This document shows, piece after piece, positions 7,726-16,714 of a stretch of 64,000 nt of DNA. Made by a program: the position numbers and the translations under genes. Numbering within the stretch: position 1 is the stretch's first letter; each line of letters begins with the position of its first letter. The stretch comes from Plebeiibacterium sediminum. Its GTDB lineage: Bacteria; Bacteroidota; Bacteroidia; Bacteroidales; Marinilabiliaceae. The stretch is from contig NZ_JAPDPJ010000003.1 in the NCBI RefSeq assembly GCF_026013605.1, positions 1 through 64,000 of the forward strand. The letters run 5' to 3'. The notes beneath the pieces are model-generated. The model was not told the origin of the DNA. It ran no database searches and saw only the letters and a program-made list of their open reading frames with translations.

Positions 7726-9699
7726 ATGGGAAAAAACACATATAGCGAAGATGAATTAAAATACCTGAATTTACTTTCTCAAAAATTTCCAACCGTTCAG
7801 GCTGCTTGTACAGAAATTATCAACCTCGAATCCATACTGAACCTGCCAAAAGGGAGTGAGCATTTTTTAACCGATATACACGGCGAATACGAAACATTTA
7901 GTCATGTTTTGCGCAATGCATCAGGTATGGTGCGAAAAAAGATTGATTCCGTTTATCAGTATACTTTAAGTGAAAAGGATAGAAATCAATTGGCAACATT
8001 GATTTATTATCCTGAAGAAAAACTGGAATTGATTGTTAATGAAGAAGAAGATCTTGATAATTGGTATTCTATTACAATTCGTAGGTTAATAGAAGTGGCC
8101 AGAGTTGCTGCAGATAAATTTACCCGTTCTAAAATTCGTAAAGCAATGCCGCCGGATTTTGCCTATGTGATGGATGAACTTCTGGATGAGCATAAGGCCA
8201 AAAAGGAATTGTATTTTGATAGTATCATTAAATCCATTATAAAAGTAGAAAGAGCGAATTATTTTATTATTGCCATTAGTAAGTTTATTAAGCGACTATT
8301 GATTGATCGCCTGCATATTATCGGCGATATTTTTGATCGTGGACCTTATGCTGATAAGGTGATGGATCTGATTCAGGATCATCATTCTGTAGATATTCAG
8401 TGGGGAAACCATGATATTGTATGGATGGCTGCAGCTACCGGAATAAAAGCAAGTATTGCTGCTGTAATCAGAATAAGTGCTCGCTATAATAATTTATCTA
8501 CGCTGGAAGATGCCTATGGTATTAACTTGCTTCCGCTGGCTACTTTTGCATTAAAGGCTTATGCCAATGACCCGTGTCATGAGTTTGTTCCGGTAAATAC
8601 ACCGCCCGAAAACTTAGGCTCCACACAAATTAGGCTGATCAGTAAAATGCATAAAGCCATTTCTATTTTAGAGATGAAGCTTAAGGGCGAAATTATCCGA
8701 CGAAATCCTGAATTGGGAATGGATGATCGCTTATTGCTGGATCAAATAAATTACGAAGAAGGCACTGTTCTTATCAATGGTAAATCCTATGAACTAAAGG
8801 ATAAACTATTTCCAACAATCAATCCTAAGCATCCTTATAAATTAACAAAAGAGGAAGAGGTTCTGATTGAAAAATTACGTTTCTCATTCCTGAATTGCGA
8901 TAAGCTTCAGCGCCATGTTAAAACCTTATTTACAAAGGGAAGTACGTATTTGACTTATAACTCAAATTTGCTGTATCACGGTTGTATTCCTCTTGATGAT
9001 AAAGGGCAGTTTAAGCAGGTTACGCTTCATGGTGAAAAGTATAGTGGCAAGGCGTTGTGTGATCAATATGATTTGATTTGCCGACGGGCTTATTTGAATC
9101 GTGAAGATAGGGATCGGGATATTAAAGATCAGGATTATATGTGGTCGCTGTGGAGTGGTGCCGACTCTCCGCTTTTTGGAAAAAAGAAGATGGCCACCTT
9201 TGAGCGTTACTTCATTGAAGATAAAGAAACGCATAAAGAGGAGGGAAATAGTTATTATAAATTACGCGATGATAAAGATACCTGTTGTCGTATTCTAAAA
9301 GAATTTGGTTTAGATCCTGAAGTGTCCCATATTGTAAATGGTCATGTGCCTGTAAAAGTAACCAAAGGCGAGAGTCCTGTAAAAGCAGAGGGCAGGTTGT
9401 TTGTAATAGATGGAGGAATGTCTCGTCCGTATCAAAAAGTTACCGGTATTGCAGGATATACGTTGATTTATGATTCTTATAACCTGATACTGGCCGAGCA
9501 TGCTCCTTTTGAATCAAGGCGAAAAGCTATTGAGGATGAGGATGATATTGTTTCAATTCGTAATATGATTGAACATGCTAATGTAAGAATCAGGGTTGGC
9601 GATACAGATATAGGTGTAACTCTGAAGGAGCAAATTAATAATTTGAACAGACTGCTGGATGCTTATCGAAATGGAGTGGTAAAAGTAAAAGAGGTTTAG
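7726..9699 (+). CDS. fbp: Fructose-1,6-bisphosphatase, class III
   Basis: Gluconeogenic enzyme of 657 aa hydrolysing fructose 1,6-bisphosphate to fructose 6-phosphate. It belongs to the class III family found in Firmicutes and Bacteroidota, unrelated to the E. coli enzyme. The calcineurin-like metallophosphatase motifs are present in order: DIHGEYE near 50-56, GDIFDRG near 203-209, GNHD near 227-230, and NGHVP near 537. The length matches the family. It is monocistronic by appearance, with a wide upstream gap and two consecutive hairpins after the stop. Confidence 0.96.
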   Translation: MGKNTYSEDELKYLNLLSQKFPTVQAACTEIINLESILNLPKGSEHFLTDIHGEYETFSHVLRNASGMVRKKIDSVYQYTLSEKDRNQLATLIYYPEEKLELIVNEEEDLDNWYSITIRRLIEVARVAADKFTRSKIRKAMPPDFAYVMDELLDEHKAKKELYFDSIIKSIIKVERANYFIIAISKFIKRLLIDRLHIIGDIFDRGPYADKVMDLIQDHHSVDIQWGNHDIVWMAAATGIKASIAAVIRISARYNNLSTLEDAYGINLLPLATFALKAYANDPCHEFVPVNTPPENLGSTQIRLISKMHKAISILEMKLKGEIIRRNPELGMDDRLLLDQINYEEGTVLINGKSYELKDKLFPTINPKHPYKLTKEEEVLIEKLRFSFLNCDKLQRHVKTLFTKGSTYLTYNSNLLYHGCIPLDDKGQFKQVTLHGEKYSGKALCDQYDLICRRAYLNREDRDRDIKDQDYMWSLWSGADSPLFGKKKMATFERYFIEDKETHKEEGNSYYKLRDDKDTCCRILKEFGLDPEVSHIVNGHVPVKVTKGESPVKAEGRLFVIDGGMSRPYQKVTGIAGYTLIYDSYNLILAEHAPFESRRKAIEDEDDIVSIRNMIEHANVRIRVGDTDIGVTLKEQINNLNRLLDAYRNGVVKVKEV

Positions 9700-9732
9700 T
9701 CTTAAAATATTTTTGTTCTTATAAAATTTAAA

Positions 9733-9792
9733 ATTCTATCCTTTTATTAGATAGAATGTCTTATATAGCGTCTTTGGGCGCTATATTTTTTC
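9733..9792 (+). terminator. Tandem hairpins, second an intrinsic terminator
   Basis: ATTCTATC (9733-9740) pairs with GATAGAAT (9750-9757). Next, ATATAGCG (9763-9770) pairs with CGCTATAT (9779-9786) and is followed by a run of T. The second has the classic intrinsic terminator form for fbp. Confidence 0.85.
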
Positions 9793-9812
9793 CCCAATAT
9801 TAACTATTTCTC

Positions 9813-9820
9813 TATCTTTG
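9813..9820 (+). promoter_or_regulatory. -7 promoter element TATCTTTG
   Basis: Perfect match to the Bacteroidota sigma -7 consensus TAnnTTTG, 30 bp upstream of the DUF554 gene start and downstream of the fbp terminator. No clear -33 TTTG was found. Confidence 0.55.
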
Positions 9821-9850
9821 GAAAGAATTTAAGATATTGGATAATAACGA

Positions 9851-10537
9851 ATGATAACCGGAACAATTATAAATATTTCAACCGTGCTTTTGGGAAGTTT
9901 AATAGGTATTCTATTTCGCTCAAAATTGCCGGAACGGTTTATTAAAATTGTTTTCCAGGGGATCGGATTATTTACATTGGTGCTGGGTGTTGCCATGGCC
10001 CTTAAAAGCAACCATCTGCTCGTAATGGTTTTTAGCTTAATCATAGGTGGAATACTGGGCGAATTGCTTCGTCTTGAAAACCGGGTTGAGAATATTGCCA
10101 ATCAGCTAAAAAATAAGTTTAAAATAGGTAGTGAACGCTTTTCTGAAGGAATGATTACGGCCTTTTTATTGTATTGCATGGGCTCCATGACTATTCTGGG
10201 AGCAATAGAAGAGGGACTGGGTAATGGTTTTGATCTGTTGTTAACCAAATCAATCATGGATGGTTTTGCCAGCATAGCTTTGGCTTCGGCCTTTGGTACA
10301 GGAGTCGCTTTTTCTGTAGTTCCATTATTGGTTTATCAGGGGGGATTAACTGTATTAACGGCCTTTTTAGGTGATTATTTTTCGGAAGTAATCACCAACG
10401 ATATGACTGCTGTTGGAGGAGTACTACTGGTTGGTTTAGGTATTAATATTTTAGAAATAAAGAAAATAAAAGTTTTGAATTTACTTCCTGCTATACTTGC
10501 AGCTATTGGACTGTCGTGGTTGTATATGCAGTTTTAA
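9851..10537 (+). CDS. DUF554 family membrane protein
   Basis: Integral membrane protein of 228 aa with about six to seven hydrophobic segments. The N-terminus (MITGTIINISTVLLGSLIG) and the glycine-rich CMGSMTILGAIEEG segment near 113-127 are characteristic of DUF554 (YdfK/YqgA family). Members are sometimes called putative transporters, but no substrate is established. The start follows a TATCTTTG promoter element, and the stop is 9 bp from the next gene, so it may head the unit that includes the sugar kinase and MurU-like genes. Whether that reflects shared function cannot be told from sequence. Confidence 0.9.
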   Translation: MITGTIINISTVLLGSLIGILFRSKLPERFIKIVFQGIGLFTLVLGVAMALKSNHLLVMVFSLIIGGILGELLRLENRVENIANQLKNKFKIGSERFSEGMITAFLLYCMGSMTILGAIEEGLGNGFDLLLTKSIMDGFASIALASAFGTGVAFSVVPLLVYQGGLTVLTAFLGDYFSEVITNDMTAVGGVLLVGLGINILEIKKIKVLNLLPAILAAIGLSWLYMQF

Positions 10538-10546
10538 GCATAAAAT

Positions 10547-11971
10547 ATGAAGTTAGAGAAACAACAGTTGTTGATGGAAATGTTTACCCAATGGTCGGGC
10601 GAAAAGGTAGAGTCTTTATCCTTGCTTCCGCCATCGGGATCATATAGAGAATATGTTCGAATTTGTGGTGGAGATAAATGTGCACTGGGAGTTTTTAATG
10701 AAGATGAGAAAGAAAATAGAGCTTTTATAGGCTTTACGGAGCATTTTTATGCCCGGGGATTAAAAGTACCTCAAGTGTTTTCTCAGAATCTGAATGAAGG
10801 GATTTATTTAATTGAAGATCTTGGACGTACTACTCTTTTTGACTTTTTGCAAGAAAACAGAACAGGAGAAGAGATGTCTCCTGAATTAATTGAATTATAT
10901 AAAAAGACCCTTAAGGAATTAATCCAATTTCAACTGAAGGGAACTGAAGGACTTGATTTTGATTTGTGCTACCCACGTAAAGCTTTCGATCGTCAATCCA
11001 TGCTTTGGGATTTGCATTACTTTAAATATTACTTCTTAAAATTAGCTCAGGTTGCTTTTGATGAACAGGCGCTTGAGGATGATTTTAACAAGTTAATTGA
11101 GTTTTTACTGGATGCTGAGCACGATTATTTTTTATATCGCGATTTTCAATCCAGAAATGTAATGGTAAAACAGGGAGAACCTTGGTTTATTGATTATCAG
11201 GGCGGAAGAAAAGGTGCTTTGCAGTACGATTTGGCTTCCTTACTTTATGATGGGAAAGCGGATATTTCTCCTTTAATGAGAGATGAGTTATTGGCCTTTT
11301 ATATAGATGAACTTAAAAAGAATAAGGAGGTTGATGAGGAGTTGTTTAAGCAACATTTCTCAGGGTATGTTTATATTCGTATTATGCAGGCTATGGGAGC
11401 TTATGGTTTCCGGGGATTTTACGAAAAGAAGGAGCATTTCCTGAAGAGTATTCCTTTTGCATTGCAAAATATCTCTTATCTGCTTAAAAATAAACCTTTA
11501 TCAATTGATGTTCCTGAATTAAACAGGGTTCTTGGCTCATTGGTTAATAATGAACGATTAAAACAGATCAATGCATTAACTGTTACTATTAATAGTTTTT
11601 CATATAAACGTGGAATTCCTTTTGATATGAGTGGTAATGGTGGTGGTTTTGTATTCGACTGCAGAGCTATTCATAATCCGGGAAGATATCCTGAATACAA
11701 GCATATTACAGGTAAAGATGAGCCGGTAATTGAGTTTTTATCAAAAGAACCTGAAATGAAACAATTTCTGGATTCTGTATTTTCTTTGGTTTCTCAGTCT
11801 GTAGAGAAGTATATTGAGCGAAATTTTAAACATTTGATGGTTAATTTTGGTTGTACAGGTGGGCAGCATCGTTCTGTTTACAGTGCTGAACAATTGGCTC
11901 AATACCTGAGTGCTAAATATCCGGTTACGGTTAAAATTCGTCATATTGAGCAAGAGATAAAAAAAGCTTAA
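10547..11971 (+). CDS. AmgK-like amino-sugar kinase fused to a RapZ C-terminal domain
   Basis: A two-domain protein of 474 aa. Residues about 20-320 form an aminoglycoside-phosphotransferase-type kinase with catalytic R198-D199 in YRDFQSRN, N204, and D216 in IDYQGG. The DYQ/YDLASLL text resembles AmgK, the anomeric kinase for N-acetylmuramate and N-acetylglucosamine. Residues about 343-470 match the RapZ C-terminal domain, including the SFSYKRGIP start, a VFDCRAIHNP segment and GCTGGQHRS at 435-443. In E. coli that domain binds glucosamine 6-phosphate. The RapZ P-loop domain is absent. The MurU-like gene nearby supports a cell-wall recycling role. Kinase specificity and ligand sensing are inference. 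Confidence 0.85.
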   Translation: MKLEKQQLLMEMFTQWSGEKVESLSLLPPSGSYREYVRICGGDKCALGVFNEDEKENRAFIGFTEHFYARGLKVPQVFSQNLNEGIYLIEDLGRTTLFDFLQENRTGEEMSPELIELYKKTLKELIQFQLKGTEGLDFDLCYPRKAFDRQSMLWDLHYFKYYFLKLAQVAFDEQALEDDFNKLIEFLLDAEHDYFLYRDFQSRNVMVKQGEPWFIDYQGGRKGALQYDLASLLYDGKADISPLMRDELLAFYIDELKKNKEVDEELFKQHFSGYVYIRIMQAMGAYGFRGFYEKKEHFLKSIPFALQNISYLLKNKPLSIDVPELNRVLGSLVNNERLKQINALTVTINSFSYKRGIPFDMSGNGGGFVFDCRAIHNPGRYPEYKHITGKDEPVIEFLSKEPEMKQFLDSVFSLVSQSVEKYIERNFKHLMVNFGCTGGQHRSVYSAEQLAQYLSAKYPVTVKIRHIEQEIKKA

Positions 11972-11975
11972 AGTT

Positions 11976-12113
11976 ATGAGTAAGATGTGTAAGAAGGATA
12001 AAAAGAAAGACAAAGATCCTCAAAAGCAAGAAGAGAAAAAGTTTAGATGTAAAAAGTGTAATCAAACATCAAACAAAGAAAAGAAACTGTGTAAACCAGT
12101 AAAAAACGATTAG
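11976..12113 (+). CDS. 45-aa Lys/Cys-rich small protein, possible zinc ribbon
   Basis: A short frame starting ATG four bases after the kinase stop and ending 8 bp before murU, encoding 45 aa. It is very rich in Lys and Glu, with C5, a C25-x2-C28 knuckle in FRCKKCNQ, and C39 in KKLCKP. This resembles half or all of a small metal-binding ribbon. Tight spacing on both sides, an ATG start and a composition unlike random AT-rich DNA argue for a real gene co-translated with its neighbours. Function is unknown. It is too short for common ORF cut-offs and easily missed. Confidence 0.65.
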   Translation: MSKMCKKDKKKDKDPQKQEEKKFRCKKCNQTSNKEKKLCKPVKND

Positions 12114-12121
12114 TTTATTAA

Positions 12122-12847
12122 ATGAATGCATTAATTTTTGCAGCTGGTTTAGGAACAAGATTAGCTCATTTAACAAAAGAAATACCAAAAGCATTGGTTG
12201 AGGTAAATGGAAAACCAATGCTTTTGCATGCCATTGAAAAAATGATTTCAATAGGCGTTGATCGTATCGTAATCAATATGCATCATCATGCTGAAAAGAT
12301 TGAAGCTTATATTCGTACTTTAAATTTTGAAGGTGTTGAGATTTTGTTGTCAGACGAACGTGGTGAGTTATTGGAAACAGGTGGTGGTTTAATTAAAGCC
12401 GGACCTCTTTTTGATTTAACAAAACCTATTGTTTTATATAATTCAGATGTACTTACCGGGGCCGATTTAAATAAAATGGTCGAATATCATAATCAAAAAG
12501 GAGGTATTGCAACGTTAATGGTAAAAAACAGAGATACCTCACGTTATTTTCTTTTTGATGAAGAGATGCATTTGTCAGGATGGCAAAATATAACCTCCGG
12601 AGAGCAAATAATTACAAGAAATAAGAAAGATTTAGACTCTTTAGCATTTTCTGGAATACATATTGTGGAACCGGAAATCATTCAAATGTTGGGCGAGAAG
12701 CGAAAATTTTCTATTACAAAGGGATATCTGGATTTGTCGGAGCAGTATCATATTTATGGCTGGAAAGATTGGAGTGAATATTGGTTTGATATTGGAACTC
12801 CTGAGAAACTCAGTGCAGTAAATCAATTTTTTAAAGAGAGTAGTTAA
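12122..12847 (+). CDS. murU: MurU-like N-acetylmuramate-1-phosphate uridylyltransferase
   Basis: Nucleotidyltransferase of 241 aa with the sugar-phosphate NTP-transferase fold. The N-terminal nucleotide loop is AAGLGTRL (7-14) with IPKAL at 21-25, and a metal-binding Asp sits in YNSDV (D109). An ETGGGL loop lies at 85-90. Members include mannose-1-phosphate guanylyltransferases, glucose-1-phosphate transferases and MurU. MurU is favoured because it follows an AmgK-like kinase, as in the AmgK-MurU recycling route to UDP-MurNAc. Without a structure-based comparison, another sugar-1-phosphate substrate remains possible. Confidence 0.78.
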   Translation: MNALIFAAGLGTRLAHLTKEIPKALVEVNGKPMLLHAIEKMISIGVDRIVINMHHHAEKIEAYIRTLNFEGVEILLSDERGELLETGGGLIKAGPLFDLTKPIVLYNSDVLTGADLNKMVEYHNQKGGIATLMVKNRDTSRYFLFDEEMHLSGWQNITSGEQIITRNKKDLDSLAFSGIHIVEPEIIQMLGEKRKFSITKGYLDLSEQYHIYGWKDWSEYWFDIGTPEKLSAVNQFFKESS

Positions 12848-12886
12848 TTATATAATTTAGAAATTTAGTAAAGGGAAACAGAAATT

Positions 12887-14254
12887 ATGACAAGTACTAA
12901 AAGTTTAAGTCAACAAAGCTTTTATCAACGTTTTTTTAAAGGTATTACAAGTGGAAGCTTTTTATTGATGTTTGCGACTTTGGTTGCCGTAATTTGGGCT
13001 AATGTTCATCATCATTCATACGAAGAGGTATGGCATGATTTATTTTCGTTAGAAGTGCACACGTTGAGTTTAAAAATGAGTTGGCATCATTGGATTAATG
13101 ATGGATTGATGGCCATTTTCTTTTTTGTGGTGGGACTGGAAATTAAAAGGGAGTTTTTAGCAGGCGAATTAAGTTCAGTAAAACAGGCATCGTTACCTAT
13201 ATTTGCCGCAGTAGGAGGGATGGTTGTTCCAATTATTTTATTCTTTTCTTTTGGATTGGAAGGTGAGGCTGGTAATGGTTGGGGTATTCCTATGGCTACT
13301 GATATTGCCTTTTCGTTAGGTATACTGGCCATGTTAGGAAAAAGAGTGCCATTAAGTTTAAAAATATTTCTTACAGCGTTGGCAATAGTTGATGATCTGG
13401 GGGCTGTATTGGTTATTGCCTTGTTTTATGGAGGTGAGTTACAATGGACCTACTTATTTATTGCTTTTGCACTTTTAGGTATTCTGATTATTGCAAATTA
13501 TTTAAATATACAGGATTTAAGATTGTACACATTTTTAGGTTTTATTATCTGGTTCTTATTTCTTGAATCAGGTGTTGATGGACCAGGCTCTGGATTGCAT
13601 GCTACCATTGCAGGTGTATTAATTGCGTTTACAATTCCAGCGCGACCCAAAGTTCGTGTTGATCAGTTTTTGACGCGGATCAATAAGGAAGTGAAGCATT
13701 TTGTAAATGTACCTAAAAACAGCAATGCCATGGTATTAACTTCAGAGCAACTGCATGCTGCCGATGAAATAGAGAATGCTGTTGGCAGAGTTCGTAGTCC
13801 TTTGCAGTATATCGAACATCAGTTTCATGGATTTATAAGTGTTTTTGTATTACCTGTTTTTGCACTGGCAAATGCTGGTGTTGTTTTAGGAGGAGGTCAT
13901 GAAGCAGATGCCTTTGGAATGGTATCATTTTCAATAGCATTTAGCCTTGTTTTTGGTAAGGTAATAGGTATTACACTGTTTTCGTGGTTAGCGGTTAAAA
14001 TAGGTATTTCTGTGAAGCCTAAAGGGGCATCATGGCTTTCATTTGGAGGTTTAGGCCTATTAGGAGGTATTGGTTTTACAATGTCTATTTTTATAGCAAG
14101 TTTAGCTTATCCTAATGCTCCGGAAATTCTGAATCAATCAAAAATTGGAATTTTATTAGGTTCTATTGTTGCAGGACTGTTAGGTTACTTTACTTTAAAA
14201 TATTCTCTTAAAAGAGATGAAGAGATATTAAAACGAGGAGATAAGTTGAAATAA
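12887..14254 (+). CDS. nhaA: Na+/H+ antiporter NhaA
   Basis: Integral membrane antiporter of 455 aa exchanging cytoplasmic Na+ for external H+. The signature DGLMAIFFFVVGLEIKRE spans about 72-89. The ion-binding carboxylates are intact: D139 in ATDIAF and the D169-D170 pair in AIVDDLGA. About twelve hydrophobic segments are present. The protein is longer than E. coli NhaA (388 aa), chiefly through a hydrophilic insert around 250-295, a common feature in this phylum. It is 39 bp after murU and ends at a symmetrical terminator. A sodium antiporter suits a marine or saline habitat, though NhaA is widespread. Confidence 0.97.
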   Translation: MTSTKSLSQQSFYQRFFKGITSGSFLLMFATLVAVIWANVHHHSYEEVWHDLFSLEVHTLSLKMSWHHWINDGLMAIFFFVVGLEIKREFLAGELSSVKQASLPIFAAVGGMVVPIILFFSFGLEGEAGNGWGIPMATDIAFSLGILAMLGKRVPLSLKIFLTALAIVDDLGAVLVIALFYGGELQWTYLFIAFALLGILIIANYLNIQDLRLYTFLGFIIWFLFLESGVDGPGSGLHATIAGVLIAFTIPARPKVRVDQFLTRINKEVKHFVNVPKNSNAMVLTSEQLHAADEIENAVGRVRSPLQYIEHQFHGFISVFVLPVFALANAGVVLGGGHEADAFGMVSFSIAFSLVFGKVIGITLFSWLAVKIGISVKPKGASWLSFGGLGLLGGIGFTMSIFIASLAYPNAPEILNQSKIGILLGSIVAGLLGYFTLKYSLKRDEEILKRGDKLK

Positions 14255-14274
14255 ATAATACCTCAATAAAATAA

Positions 14275-14301
14275 AAAAAAGGAGCTAAAAGCTCCTTTTT
14301 T
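14275..14301. terminator. Bidirectional intrinsic terminator
   Basis: GGAGCT (14281-14286), AAA loop, AGCTCC (14290-14295), preceded by A6 and followed by T6. It serves nhaA on the plus strand and the HTH gene on the minus strand. Confidence 0.9.
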
Positions 14302-14309
14302 CGTATTGT

Positions 14310-14591
14310 TTAATTTTTATATTCATGAACTTGTTTTTTTCCTTCTAATAAATCCTTTGCGTATTCTAATATGGTAGTATCGTCAAGTTCTACAATTCCA
14401 CCGTCCGGACCTGGTTCTATGTGTATTCCTACACACTTACCCCGGTCGTAATTTTTACCACCAAAATAGTTTCGCACAGTTTCTACATTTAAATCTAAAT
14501 CTTCAGCGATAGTTCTCATACTACCATTAGGAAGGCTGTCTTTTAGTTTCCTAAGTTGATTGAAAGTGATCGTTGTAGTGCTCATAAGCAT
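14310..14591 (-). CDS. Small helix-turn-helix DNA-binding protein
   Basis: Protein of 93 aa (91 from the second ATG, since the frame begins M-L-M). A predicted helix-turn-helix lies at about 24-45 (MRTIAEDLDLNVETVRNYFGG). The remainder is GIHIEPGPDGGIVELDD followed by a short helix. This compact form, an HTH plus a small beta segment, recurs in Bacteroidota proteins annotated only as DNA-binding. No target is known. It converges on nhaA through a shared terminator, and its own upstream region is very AT-rich. Confidence 0.75.
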   Translation of the reverse strand: MLMSTTTITFNQLRKLKDSLPNGSMRTIAEDLDLNVETVRNYFGGKNYDRGKCVGIHIEPGPDGGIVELDDTTILEYAKDLLEGKKQVHEYKN

Positions 14592-14719
14592 TTAGTTTTT
14601 AAAAATTTGAAGTGTCTTAAAGTTAAAAAATATATTTTAATTTTAAAATATATTTAACCTTTAAGTAACCTCTTCGGGCATTGTTTTTGATACTAAAATG
14701 CTTATTGTGGCCTGTTATA

Positions 14720-15415
14720 TTAAGGCATCATTACCTTTGCAGCCAATAAAATAACCACAAAACTAAATATTCCTGCAAAAACGATCAGCATTATTGAGGA
14801 TACATCAAATTGTTCTGCGATACCTCTGTTTAATCCTTTTTTGTTAAAAAATGTCAATCTCACGAAGCGGGGAATAACTAATTTGTATAGCTTATAAACA
14901 CCAAACCCTATTAATGCTCCCAAAATTAATCCTCCAACAACATCACCCGGATAATGAACTCCAAGATAAATTCTTGAGTATGATATTACCAGGGCCCAAA
15001 TAAAGATAAATATAGAATAAACTTTATTTCTGAATAGTAAAGAAGATAAAACAGCAAGTCCCATGGTATTAGTGGCATGCGATGATACAAAACCATATTT
15101 TCCACCTCTGTATCCATGAATTATCTTTACAAAATCCTTGAGTAAGGGATCATGAGTAGGACGGAGGCGTTCAAATCCATGTTTAAAAACCTGGTGTGAA
15201 ATCTGATCACATAAAACAACCAAAATAATAAGAGCAAGTATGGTAATCCAACTTTGTGCTTTTTGACTTTTAATAATAGCGTATAAAATAACAGCATATA
15301 GAGGAATCCAGATTATAATGCTCGATATCATCCAAAAAGCATTGTCCCAAAAGTCTGTATGAAAATAATTGATTAATTGTAGAAGTTGACTGTCGAATTC
15401 AATAAGTTTATTCAT
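14720..15415 (-). CDS. PAP2-family membrane phosphatase
   Basis: Membrane-bound type 2 phosphatidic acid phosphatase family protein of 231 aa from the ATG at 15415 (MNKLIEFDSQ). An in-frame ATG at 15451 adds 12 residues but gives a less typical start. The three phosphatase motifs are present: K-x6-RP as KHGFERLRP, SSHA in place of the usual PSGH, and SRIYLGVHYPGD carrying the catalytic His and Asp. Five to six hydrophobic segments surround them. Possible substrates are undecaprenyl pyrophosphate, phosphatidate or lipid A phosphates; the sequence does not decide. Confidence 0.88.
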   Translation of the reverse strand: MNKLIEFDSQLLQLINYFHTDFWDNAFWMISSIIIWIPLYAVILYAIIKSQKAQSWITILALIILVVLCDQISHQVFKHGFERLRPTHDPLLKDFVKIIHGYRGGKYGFVSSHATNTMGLAVLSSLLFRNKVYSIFIFIWALVISYSRIYLGVHYPGDVVGGLILGALIGFGVYKLYKLVIPRFVRLTFFNKKGLNRGIAEQFDVSSIMLIVFAGIFSFVVILLAAKVMMP

Positions 15416-15692
15416 ATGCGATGTAATTTCTTTCAATGATTTTTGAAACAATAAAGCGTTATAAGTTTCTTTGCTGTTTCATCTTTGTTAAGATGCACTC
15501 AATTAACATTTCCGGATGATATTATCTGTCGAGATACGTTAAAAACACAAATATGTTATATTAAAACAGTATAAAAATAGATCTTTTTTAAAACTTTTTG
15601 ATATCCTCCAGTTAATTCTCTTTACTTTTGTAGCTTTAAGAAAAAAACGTTTGAATCTATTAACCATTGAATCAAAAATTTGAAAACCTTTT

Positions 15693-16673
15693 ATGAAGAA
15701 AAAAATTTTGTTTCTTATCAATCCGGTTTCCGGAATTGGAAAACAAAAAACAGTAGAGAAATATATAGAATCTGAAGTTGATAAAAAAAGATTAGATGTA
15801 GATATCAGCTATACACAATATAAAGCCCATGCCCGTGAGTTGGCAGGTGAAGCTGCCGGTATTTATGATGTTGTTGTTGCAGTAGGTGGAGATGGAACTG
15901 TTAATGAGGTTGCATCAAAATTAGTGGATACATCAACTGCTTTAGCTATTATTCCAACAGGTTCAGGAAATGGATTAGCCAGGTATTTGCATATTCCATT
16001 AAATGTTAAAAGAGCTATTCGGGCTATTAATGAACTGAACATTAAAAAAATTGATTCATTAAAGGTAAATCAATATTGTTGTGTAAATGTAGCTGGTATT
16101 GGTTTTGATGCCCATATTAGCCATCAGTTTGAGGGTAAAAAGATGAGAGGTCCATTGGGTTACCTTCAGTTGATTACCACTGAATATGCAACTTATAAAG
16201 CTCATGATTATGTAATTAATATTGATGGTAAAGTTTATAAACGTAAAGCTTTTTTAATCAGTTTGGCAAACTCGTCGCAGTATGGTAATAATATACATAT
16301 TGCTCCTAATGCATTAATTGATGATGGATTAATAGATGTTAGCATTATACATGATTTTCCAAAAATCATTACGCCTGCTATGCTGCTTAGCTTGTTAGAT
16401 AAATCTCTGGATAAAAATAATAACAACGAAGTGATTCGCGCTAAAAAGATTACCGTAGAGAAGAAGACAGATATTCTTGCGCATATTGACGGGGAGCCCG
16501 TTATTTTAGGAAAAAAGGCAGAGATTGAAATAAAACCTTTATCATTAAATGTTATTGTTCCACCGGATAGTTCAGATGATAACTCCATTTGGGAACCGAT
16601 AAAAGAATTAATTCCGAAGCTGAAAGAGGGAATGTCCTTAGAGCAAATATGGAACATAAAAAAGGAGAACTAA
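15693..16673 (+). CDS. Diacylglycerol kinase-family lipid kinase
   Basis: Soluble lipid kinase-like protein of 326 aa from the YegS/DgkB/sphingosine kinase family. It has the ATP-binding GGDGTVNEV (65-73) and PTGSGNGLAR (88-97) motifs and the C-terminal DGEP motif that helps form the catalytic site. The N-terminal INPVSGIGK loop (9-17) is typical. The likely substrate is diacylglycerol or a sphingoid lipid; Bacteroidota make sphingolipids, so either is plausible. The last codons and stop lie inside the left arm of a terminator hairpin. It is divergent from the PAP2 phosphatase, a lipid-related pairing that may be coincidental. Confidence 0.9.
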   Translation: MKKKILFLINPVSGIGKQKTVEKYIESEVDKKRLDVDISYTQYKAHARELAGEAAGIYDVVVAVGGDGTVNEVASKLVDTSTALAIIPTGSGNGLARYLHIPLNVKRAIRAINELNIKKIDSLKVNQYCCVNVAGIGFDAHISHQFEGKKMRGPLGYLQLITTEYATYKAHDYVINIDGKVYKRKAFLISLANSSQYGNNIHIAPNALIDDGLIDVSIIHDFPKIITPAMLLSLLDKSLDKNNNNEVIRAKKITVEKKTDILAHIDGEPVILGKKAEIEIKPLSLNVIVPPDSSDDNSIWEPIKELIPKLKEGMSLEQIWNIKKEN

Positions 16674-16693
16674 TTTTAGTTCTCCTTTTTTTT
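16664..16693. terminator. Bidirectional terminator overlapping the lipid-kinase stop codon
   Basis: GGAGAACTAA (16664-16673) pairs with TTAGTTCTCC (16676-16685), flanked by A and T runs. The TAA stop of the plus-strand gene is part of the stem. The mirrored layout also suits yidC on the minus strand. Confidence 0.9.
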
Positions 16694-16714
16694 ATATCAT
16701 CTGTCTAAAAAAGA

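Noticed and set aside
16235-16657. 140-codon minus-strand frame inside the lipid kinase
   Set aside because: Antisense shadow; the plus-strand frame has all kinase motifs.
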